Below, piece after piece: positions 21,137-28,456 of a DNA stretch of 28,456 bases. A program made the translations under genes and the position numbers. This DNA is from Paraglomus occultum (taxonomy: Eukaryota > Glomeromycota > Glomeromycetes > Paraglomerales > Paraglomeraceae). Position 1 is the first letter of the stretch. Each line of letters begins with the position of its first letter. The DNA lies in NCBI GenBank assembly GCA_910592205.1, contig CAJVPJ010000327.1, positions 1-28,456 of the forward strand. The letters run 5' to 3'. The notes below the pieces were generated by a model that saw nothing but the letters and a program-made list of their open reading frames with translations, did no database searches and had not been told where the DNA came from.

Positions 21137-22744
21137 ATGGGTAAGGATGAATGAAATGTTCTTGCGCAGCAATACATGTTGTATTGTTTGAATTAACGAG
21201 TGACTGACTCTAATTCCATTTGGGTTTTATTCGGACTGTCGCGGGGGCCGTAATTAGCCGTTGGCAAGGTTTGTATCAGATTACAAACTTTCTTCGAAGC
21301 ATCCATCAGTTTCTATCATTCTATTTAGTGATATAATAACTAAGAGTGTAATATTTTAGAATAAACGTCTTAGTAAAGGAAAGAAGGGATTAAAAAAGAA
21401 GATGTAAGTTGATTCAGTAAGGTTATGCTGCGTGAGGAAATGTATATGGAATGGGGTGAGCGTGTCGTCATATACTCCATAATCAATGCGTTTCGTGAAT
21501 AGTTTGTGCTGATCAGAGTACTTGCTTGAGCAAGTGAACGATATATAGTAACATTATTTAATACGAATATACCGGCATTTGATTTTGTTTTTGGCAAAAC
21601 ACAGAGTTGATCCCTTTACCAGAAAAGACTGGTATGATGTCAAAGCGCCTTCGCTTTTTAAACAAAGAAACGTAGGAAAAACTCTTGTTAACCGTACGCA
21701 AGGTCTAAGTATGTAATCGTTTAATCGGTATTATAATATTGATTCGTTATTTGTGTCAAGAATAATAAATGATAGAATTGATGTTCCGACACTAACATTA
21801 ACGGTTTATTGCCTAAAAATTAGAAAACGCCAACGATGCCTTAAAAGGCCGTGTGTTCGAGATATCTTTGGCGGACCTGAACAATGATGGTGAACATAGC
21901 GATGATCGTCATGACCAGGCCTTCCGTAAGATCAAGCTCAGAGTAGATGAAGTTCAGGGCAAGAACCTCCTCACCAACTTCCATGGTATGGATTTCACAT
22001 CTGACAAACTTCGGTCTTTGGTAAAAAAATGGCAGGTTTGTAACAATAAATAGGCGACCGTAGCGACTACTTTATGTCAATATCGAGCCGTGTGCTTACA
22101 TGGATGCATATTAGCTTGAAGACCAGAATATCATGACTGTTTTCGCTTTAACTTTAATAATGATTTTCATTCCAACAGACTCTCATTGAAGCTCACGTCG
22201 ATGTCAAGACAACCGATGGCTATCTTCTACGTCTATTTGCAATTGCATTCACCAAGAGACGTCAAAATCAAGTACGAAAGACTACGTATGCTCAGACATC
22301 TCAGATTCGTCAAATTCGAAAGAAAATGTTTGAGAGCATGACAAAAGTAGTATCGCAAAATGAATTGAAGGTATTAGTTAGTAAACATCTGTTGACCGAC
22401 GCTATCGGTAATAATATTGAGAAGGCTTGTCAGGGAATTTATCCTTTACAAAACGTATGTTACAAGATCTGTCAGATAGGACCCTGACAGTATTTCTGTT
22501 AGGAAAGGGAGGAATGTTAAAGATAAAGGGTTTGCGTATCTTGCTATGTTCTAATACAGTCTCCATGCTAACACTTATCTATTACATTACCTAGGTATAT
22601 ATCCGCAAGGTAAAAATTCTAAAGAGCCCCAAGTTCGATATACAAAAGTTGCTTGAACTTCACAGCGATGCGGCCGATACAGGTTCTAAAGTGGGGGGTG
22701 CAAATAGAGACTTCAAAGAACCAGAGGTCTTACAGTCTGTGTAA
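21137..22744 (+). CDS. 40S ribosomal protein eS1 (S3a/S1A)
   Basis: A component of the small ribosomal subunit near the mRNA exit site. Seven coding exons: 21137-21140, 21258-21268, 21360-21403, 21605-21708, 21824-22035, 22179-22454 and 22595-22744, giving 266 aa, normal for eS1. The protein starts [19 protein letters not shown], then [47 protein letters not shown] and RQIRKKM, and ends with SVGGANRD-like and PEVLQSV-type tail residues. The start is reconstructed from tiny exons: ATGG at 21137-21140 before GTAAGG, then 11 nt (CCGTTGGCAAG) between TTAG and GTTTGT, which together recreate the family N-terminus exactly. Such early introns are common in ribosomal protein genes and may carry transcription or export signals. 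Every junction is GT-AG and phase-consistent. Confidence 0.95.
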
Positions 22745-23306
22745 ATTGCGCCCAAATATAATAATCTACAAACAAAAAATTTTGTTCCACAATTTGACAC
22801 GCTGAAGTAGAAATAGCTGCCGACCTTATTAATGGGGAGATATATATTTGACCGTTCATGTGTAGTAATAGCGACTAGGTCGAAAAAAGAATTACATAGC
22901 AGTGGATAACCAGAGAAACAAGATATATGTCTTTTGTGCAGAGCGTTTTACCAGCAAATTGATATAAATTCACCAAGTTTATAAATTACATAATCTAGCC
23001 AGAGTCTCAACACTTACTCTTATAGTAATAGGAAATATTCTTTGTCTGCCTATTCGTCAATTGATGCTATTAAGGGCAAAACCAAAAAAATGATGCAATC
23101 TTTGTGAAGTTATCTATGTTAGCATGTATATATACGACGACGAAAAAAGCCGTCTTATCGATAGCGAGGGTTTTGAGCATCCGCTGGCCATTTCAAAGCT
23201 ACCTGAAAAACGAATTTTTGAACAATTTTCCGATTGGATATATATTAAATATTCAGAACCATTCTGATTCTTTGCATATTCAATAAGATACAGTTTATGA
23301 AATATT
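22745..23306. other. Intergenic region between eS1 and SNAPC4-like genes
   Basis: About 560 bp without a supported gene. It holds the eS1 3' UTR and presumably the promoter of the next gene. A short frame at 23104-23286 overlaps this region but shows no family signal. Confidence 0.5.
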
Positions 23307-25685
23307 ATGTCCTCACAGCATGCTTCAATAGCCAACGAGAATAATTACGAAGAGATAGGAAACACGCGTGAAGAAATAACAAAGACACTTGAGTTGAATA
23401 GAGCTTATCAGGCGGAGTTAAGCAAGTGCATTCAGAACATTGAAGCCGCACTGAACCATAACCGAACGATACAGGTTAGTCGCGTTTGATTTGTATTGTG
23501 TAGCCAAGGCATTTTAAACTCATGTTAAGCTTGCTATAGGAACGCTTGGATATAATCAAACAGACTCAAGAGAGATCGGATAAAGAAAGGGCTGAAGCAA
23601 GATCTGATAGCACGAGATGCTGGGGTCCACCCTTCTTTGTGAATGAACATGGACAGGTCAGTACGCGACGATTTGTCGAATTTGTTGAGGAACAGTTTGC
23701 TTAAAGACTTATTTTATTAGGGGCCGCCTGAACTCGAAGACAGTAACTGTAACACTGTTCGTCCGCCAGTTTTACATAAATACCAACGATGTAAGTAAAC
23801 AGAATGATGTTTCTCTTATACAGTCGTAGATGTTATTCATTCGAAATATTAATACTTGGGCTTAATGCTCACCCGTAATAACAATGATGCTGTAGGGAAT
23901 AGCAATGAGCGAGCTGCATTAACAAAGGGAATTAAATTTATCAATATGAAAAAAGAAGCATCCAAGATTCTTGCTCAGTAAGTCATATATATTGAGATCT
24001 TGTTCATTTATGCGTACAAATATATTAAAGGTTCTGCCAATTTTTGGTAGGGGCGGCAAGATGAAAGACTTACAAAGGCTGTCCAATGCATATTTGCTAG
24101 AAAACGTCCGTGGAGTTGATTGGCGTTTCATTGCTAAGCATTTTGTAAAAATCTCCTTTTTCCCGTTTATTTGTTTTATCCGTTTTATTCTGTCTCATGT
24201 TACAATCTTAATATCAATCTTTAAATCCTACCTCAGGTACAAACGAAGACCGCTTCGGAATGTCTGATGCAATGGACCAATCATGACCATCCACGGATAA
24301 ACAAAAGTTCTTGGACAAAACCAGAAATAGCAAAATTACGCGCTATTGCCCAGAGGCACAAGTTTCGTAATTGGCAGGCAATTGCACTCGAAGTGGCGGT
24401 AAGCAAAATGTCGAGTCGTGATTTGTTTAGATCATACTGCTTTCCATCTGTTAGAATGAATAATTTCGTCAATATGCTGATTGCCCATCTATCTTTATAA
24501 TCGTTTATGTGGCAGACTAACAGAACGGCTGCAGAATGCTTTAAAACTTATGTTAGACAAAACAGCGAACCAAGGTAATCGTTTATTTGATTAATGACTC
24601 TCATCTTGTTCGAACATAACGTAGTTAAAATATTATTAAAAATCCAAGAAAATGGACGAAAGAAGAAGATGAGATATTAATACAAGCTGTCGACTTATAC
24701 GGAGAGAAAAACTGGCAGCAAGGTAAATAGTCTTGTTGATAATTTGATCCTGGTATAATTTCATTTTATTTGCGAAGCATTCTAACGTTCGTGATAATAT
24801 TACTATCAAGTTGCTTCCTGTCTTGAAGACAGAAGTGGTCAACAGTGTCTACACAGATGGACGAAAACGCTAAATCCAGCAATAAAACGTGGCCGGTGGA
24901 CGCGTGCTGAGGATGAGGTTTAAACCTAACGACTTATGTTCAAATTCAGTAGTTGGACTACTAACTGATCTCTATATTCTACGTCACGTACGCATTCAAC
25001 GCGGGCGTTGTTTTGTTTTTAGGCATTGAAAGATGCCGTTAAGCTGTACGGTGCAGGCAATTGGGTTAAGATACAGTCTTACGTACTCGGTCGAACTGAT
25101 GTAAAGTGTCGAGAACGATGGGTTAACGTTCTCGATCCGGCCGTTAAAAAGGATCCTTGGACAGCAGAGGTAAACCATACAATACCTGAAAAAATTGAAT
25201 CCTACTTATTTACGTTATTGAAACACTAATTCTATGTGCATTCGTGATACACAGGAAGACAAACTATTACTCTCACTGGTCCGAAAGCATAATCCTGGTA
25301 ATTGGTCAAAAATTTCTGCGGAAATGGATCGACGTACTGATAATCAGGTATTTGCAATTGTTTATGTGCTGTGTAGAGTGAGCATCTTGTGAAGAGACAA
25401 GATTTAAATGTTTTTACAACTGTATAGTGTTGGAGAAGATATAAATGTCTCTTGAAAAAGACGAAGCAGGGAGAAATTATTTCCTTAACCTCAGAGTCTG
25501 AGGACGAAAATCGAAACACAAGCCCAGATATTAATGCGAATAACAGTCCTAATGAGGATACAACGACTACAGCTAAGGACGTAGTGATACCAAATATCGC
25601 AAGTCGATATCCAAAAATAGCTCCCGCTCCTATCCCGAGGACTGCAGAATATAAAATACCAGTTACGTCTATAGAAAAAAAATAG
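23307..25685 (+). CDS. SNAPC4/SNAP190-like Myb protein (snRNA-activating complex large subunit)
   Basis: Twelve exons: 23307-23474, 23540-23656, 23721-23790, 23896-23977, 24051-24144, 24237-24398, 24516-24574, 24649-24722, 24811-24917, 25023-25169, 25255-25347 and 25428-25685, giving 476 aa. The N-terminus is a helical segment (LELNRAYQAELSKCIQNIEA). It is followed by one half and four full Myb repeats: about 155-200 (VDWRFIAKHF...ECLMQW), 203-250 (SSWTKPEIAKL...), 251-301 (RKWTKEEDEIL...), 303-353 (GRWTRAEDE...) and 355-402 (DPWTAEEDKLLL...). The 4.5-repeat layout is characteristic of SNAPC4, which binds the proximal sequence element of snRNA genes and recruits Pol II or Pol III. The tail is acidic and S/N/T-rich. 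It is far shorter than human SNAPC4 (about 1,470 aa), lacking the long C-terminal extension. A generic multi-repeat Myb factor is the alternative. The exon 5 start (24051) is the least certain junction. Confidence 0.85.
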
Positions 25686-25703
25686 AATACGTAAAGTAGC
25701 AAA

Positions 25704-26150
25704 TACAGTCATGGTCAAAAGTAATTGCGATTTTGTATTTTGTTAGTAACGCCCGATTTGTACGTTAATTTATTATACCAAATTGGACGGTAAACAATAA
25801 ATACGAGCTTAAAACTTGTTTTCGTGTTCAATTTACTTTCTCAATGGCACCCACATCTATTGAAACCAGCCGCGAAATCGTAAAGTTTTCTTGACAAAAG
25901 AATGTTCGTAATGCAAGAGAAATCTCCAGAAGAACTGGTATTCCTTTGCGTTCTTGTGAACTTTATGCAAAATTCCTGATATTCATCGACCTGCCCACCC
26001 GCGAAAATTGTCTTCCAAAAAACGTCGCCAAAATCGGAATGACTGTTAAGTACGATCACTTCACAACAGCTAAAGAATTGATTATCCAAGGTTGGAAGTG
26101 AGTGAACGAACCGTTTGCCGTGACCTTAATAGACTTCGAAAATTGCTTAA
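25704..26150 (+). mobile_element. Truncated Tc1/mariner transposon, left part
   Basis: TACAGTCATGGTCAAAAGTA at 25704-25723 matches the usual Tc1-type terminal repeat, beginning at a TA dinucleotide. A broken transposase start follows at 25844. No matching right inverted repeat is present before 26748, so only the left part survives. It lies 19 bp after the SNAPC4-like stop codon and probably supplies part of that gene's 3' UTR. Confidence 0.75.
25844..26150 (+). pseudogene. Tc1/mariner transposase N-terminal fragment
   Basis: The frame from ATG 25844 reads MAPTSIETSREIVKFS, stops at TGA 25892-25894, then continues QKNVRNAREISRRTGIPLRS, the first helix-turn-helix of Tc1-type transposases (paired-like DNA-binding domain). 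After a frame change near 25975 come DIHRPAHPRKLSSKK, a GRPR-like hook region, and finally VSERTVCRDLNRL (about 26097-26138), the second helix-turn-helix. The catalytic DDE domain is missing. Length is about 100 residues of a usual 340. It is clearly dead. Confidence 0.78.
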
Positions 26151-26172
26151 GTTTGTCACGTGAACATTTGAA

Positions 26173-26668
26173 TTAAAGTCTTATTACTGTATTACTATGT
26201 ACTGTACAAGATTCCTTTTTTATTGCATCGCCTAACCAAATGAGGTAATAATCGACTAATCTCGCGCAAATAATAATAATAATATAAAACGTGATTAAAA
26301 TTGTATTGTGGGATATCTGAGTGAGATACAACTGAGGTGGATTAGTAGAATAAGGAAAATTCGTCCCAAACGATGATGGTATCTTTAGCAGTCCCAATGT
26401 ATCGTCATACAAAGTATTCACAATGAAGTAAGATTTAGCTGTATCATCACATGATGTAAGTTTAGAACGATTTATCGTCAATAGGCAACGCAAATGATAT
26501 ATATAAATCCGGATTCCACTCTCTGGATGTGTATCATCATGCAGTGACAAACCAATTACAAAAAAAAATGGTTAAATTATATTGTAACGTCATTCGGAAC
26601 TCACAAAAGCCTATTACAAAAGCTGCTCCAATTAAGTAGCTTAACGATAAGTAAGTAACTGTATTCAT
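26173..26668 (-). other. Possible small minus-strand gene of unclear structure
   Basis: From ATG 26668-26666 the minus strand reads MNTVTYLSLSYLIGAAFVIG, a clear hydrophobic segment, up to a donor-like GTGAGT at 26604. Further along, a 125-codon frame (26550-26173) has protein-like composition (SGIRIYIYHLRCLLTI...DDTAKSYFIVNTLYDD...) ending in a hydrophobic run encoded by an ATT repeat. I could not find a phase-consistent AG acceptor joining the two that avoids a stop. Splicing to the last AG before TGGAATCC would give a 34-residue membrane peptide. A small membrane protein or a pure coincidence are both possible. Confidence 0.2.
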
Positions 26669-26747
26669 ATATGACATGATTACTACAGCCTTATACAAAA
26701 GTTAGACGAGGATGACTTTGCTTTCCAGATGTATAATCATCGATCTC

Positions 26748-28136
26748 TCATATATTCAATTCTTTCAACGCCATCATTGATAAATCATCGATAGCATTGA
26801 TAACGTCCCAATTAATTTTTCCGCAATCTTTATAGCTCACTTCCAACACTGCTCTAGCGCTTGCTGACAATTTTACCGCCTCCTCTACAGCCGTTCTGCC
26901 ACCGCTCGTACTGTTCCAAAAACACTTGGCCATTGTATACAGATGCAACCCAATCATAGGATGATATTTAGGATAGCATAGTATGTATATGGCTAGTATA
27001 CGGTATCCAATTCCTGCCGCAATGTCCCACAGTTCGTTTCTAAGTAGATCAGACAGGTGTTGACTTAGTAAGGTAAGCGGAGTATGTGGTTGAGAGAGTA
27101 ACGATGGGAGCAGAGTTGGTGGGATGGAAGTAGGAATGGTGAATAAAGAAGGAAGTAGAGGAGAGAGAAGCGTCCGTTGACGAGTAGACAGTTCTAGCAG
27201 AAGTGTGGTAGGCATAGTCGATGATGCTGGCACCAGCAAGTGATCTACATCTTTAAACGTCATCAACGGAACGTTGTCATTACATCTAATACACTCGCAG
27301 TCAAAGTAGTATTTAGCAGTAAGCAACTGTTGTCTTGTTGTTTTTGTATTTGCAGTATCAATATATGATATCATAACCTCGTCGTTACTGCTGATATCTT
27401 CAATCGCTTTTATGACTTGAACGTTTCCATGGTACATTACAACTGCATTTGGATAGCAAGAATGATTGAATAGAGATCCAACTGGATAAGTTCCTTCTCC
27501 AACAGGAAATATCTGATTATCATGCACTGTGAAATTATTGCACCCAAATATGCAGAGAAAGCTTACAAGATTATTAGTTGTAAAATTGTTCTTATTGAAG
27601 TTCTTAATCGATGATAGCTCATTGAGAATTGCTGTAGCGACATGATTAAAGTATTCAAGCATGTCCTGGCTATAATCGTTCTTATGATCCATGAGCCCAC
27701 CAAATGTTTCATATAGGACATCATAATCCGTCAGGTACTCTTTTTTGGCTATTCCACCAATGACTAGACAGACTCTCCGCAACATCTCGTAATCTCCATT
27801 CGTGTTATTTGTAATTATTCCATCGCACAACCATTTGTGATGTAAATTCCATGCTTTTCGCTGACATCGAACACTGCAATAAAGCGCCGATTTACATCGA
27901 GAGCATCGCATCAAGCTGTGAGAAGAGGAAACTTGTGAATTGAAACAATGATTACAGATAGAATCGGCAACAGAAGATGTCGGAAATGAACACAGAGGAG
28001 GAGATTCTATTATTACACTTCCTTTAGATATCGGAGAACGAGTTACAACGGCTCGATAAGATGATTGTCTGGGTATCAATGCAAGGTTATGCGCCGCAAG
28101 ATAACTGTCAAGTGCCATTGCCTTTGGAGTAAACAC
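26748..28136 (-). CDS. SET and MYND domain protein (SMYD-type lysine methyltransferase)
   Basis: An intronless frame of 462 codons; MALDSYLAAH at 28118 is the likelier start, 6 codons inside. SMYD enzymes transfer methyl groups from S-adenosylmethionine to lysines of histones and other proteins. The split SET domain begins with GSVIIESPPL, and the MYND zinc finger is inserted (CNHC...CSRCKSALYCSVRCQRKAW...HHKWLC, about residues 61-104). The SET core has GEGTYPVGSLFNHSCYPNAV, where NHSCxPN binds the cofactor and shapes the active site, and EVMISYID with the catalytic Tyr. The post-SET CECIRC binds zinc. The C-terminal part is helical, TPR-like (IAAGIGYRILAIYILCYP...), as in SMYD2/3. The lack of introns is striking beside its intron-rich neighbours and could reflect retrotransposition or a fungal SMYD expansion. 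Its target is unknown. Confidence 0.93.
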   Translation of the reverse strand: MFTPKAMALDSYLAAHNLALIPRQSSYRAVVTRSPISKGSVIIESPPLCSFPTSSVADSICNHCFNSQVSSSHSLMRCSRCKSALYCSVRCQRKAWNLHHKWLCDGIITNNTNGDYEMLRRVCLVIGGIAKKEYLTDYDVLYETFGGLMDHKNDYSQDMLEYFNHVATAILNELSSIKNFNKNNFTTNNLVSFLCIFGCNNFTVHDNQIFPVGEGTYPVGSLFNHSCYPNAVVMYHGNVQVIKAIEDISSNDEVMISYIDTANTKTTRQQLLTAKYYFDCECIRCNDNVPLMTFKDVDHLLVPASSTMPTTLLLELSTRQRTLLSPLLPSLFTIPTSIPPTLLPSLLSQPHTPLTLLSQHLSDLLRNELWDIAAGIGYRILAIYILCYPKYHPMIGLHLYTMAKCFWNSTSGGRTAVEEAVKLSASARAVLEVSYKDCGKINWDVINAIDDLSMMALKELNI

Positions 28137-28171
28137 CGGATACTATCGGTGGCTGTTGGGGTAACAGTATA

Positions 28172-28200
28172 GTTAAAAAAATTTTTTTTCTTTTTTTAAC
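28172..28200. promoter_or_regulatory. A/T palindrome in the SMYD gene promoter
   Basis: GTTAAAAAAA (28172-28181) and TTTTTTTAAC (28191-28200) form a perfect 10-bp inverted repeat around TTTTTTTTC, about 40-80 bp upstream of the SMYD start codon. Poly(dA:dT) tracts of this kind exclude nucleosomes in fungal promoters. The promoter role is inferred from position. Confidence 0.45.
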
Positions 28201-28456
28201 TAATCATAGATCGGTGCACCATTTTTATTCACAGACACTAACACCACTACAGTTGCAAGAGTTCAACTCGACGTTGAATTTTACAATGCAGGCGATCACG
28301 AAACAGTTCTCATAACAAATTAGAAGGCACATGATTACAAAAAAGATTAGCATTATGTAAAGAAACAAAAAACTGAAGCATACACTCACTGGACAAAAGT
28401 CTACGTAATTTTTGCCGATCATCGATCCAAACGATTGTACAATCAAACTTTGAGAG
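28201..28456. other. Right edge, no supported gene
   Basis: A minus-strand frame of 73 codons (28446-28225) contains a hydrophobic stretch (FSFLFLYIMLIFFVIMCLL) that could be a membrane segment. AT-rich DNA often yields such frames by chance. No motif or splice structure supports it, and the window ends here. Confidence 0.3.

Noticed and set aside
25232-25702. 156-codon minus-strand frame over the SNAPC4 3' exons
   Set aside because: Antisense to well-supported Myb exons; hydrophobic composition is the complement of the acidic/Ser-rich tail.

Overview
The window looks like nuclear DNA of an early-diverging fungus. The genes are split by many short introns (mostly 50-150 nt) with GTAAGT/GTATGT-type donors, intergenic DNA is AT-rich, and the standard genetic code applies. 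The gene content fits Mucoromycota-type fungi better than budding yeasts or animals: a kinesin-10 with a helix-hairpin-helix tail, an RRM-YTH protein, a SNAPc large subunit with 4.5 Myb repeats and a SET-MYND protein. A Glomeromycotina or similar source is possible but is only an inference. No tRNA, rRNA, CRISPR or bacterial operon structure was seen.

Layout. At 1-187 (-) the start of an unrecognised gene runs off the left edge. At about 391-2069 (+) lies the most interesting object: a decayed IS607-type transposon carrying a serine recombinase (tnpA) followed by a TnpB/Fanzor-type RNA-guided nuclease gene. The recombinase reading frame is interrupted by a precise 63-nt spliceosomal-type intron. 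A 113-bp hairpin MITE follows at 2241-2353. Next come a 16-exon kinesin-10/KIF22-like gene (2593-5833, +), a gene for a low-complexity coiled-coil protein with a G12 tract that breaks its frame (6791-9233, +), an RNF10/MAG2-like RING E3 ligase (13235-10240, -), an RRM+YTH m6A-reader-like gene (16079-19294, +), ribosomal protein eS1 (21137-22744, +), a SNAPC4/SNAP190-like Myb protein (23307-25685, +), a truncated Tc1/mariner transposon (about 25704-26150, +) and an intronless SMYD-type methyltransferase gene (28136-26748, -).

How they relate. The cellular genes look like a normal eukaryotic gene neighbourhood without operons: mitotic chromosome movement (kinesin-10), ubiquitylation (RNF10), mRNA regulation (YTH), translation (eS1), snRNA transcription (SNAPc) and lysine methylation (SMYD). 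The RING gene and the YTH gene diverge from a 2.8-kb intergenic region. The low-complexity gene and the RING gene converge across about 1 kb. Mobile DNA sits in the spaces: IS607/Fanzor and the MITE upstream of the kinesin, and the Tc1 fragment 19 bp after the SNAPC4 stop codon.

All exon structures were inferred by eye from reading-frame continuity, GT/AG sites and family motifs. No database search or RNA evidence was available.
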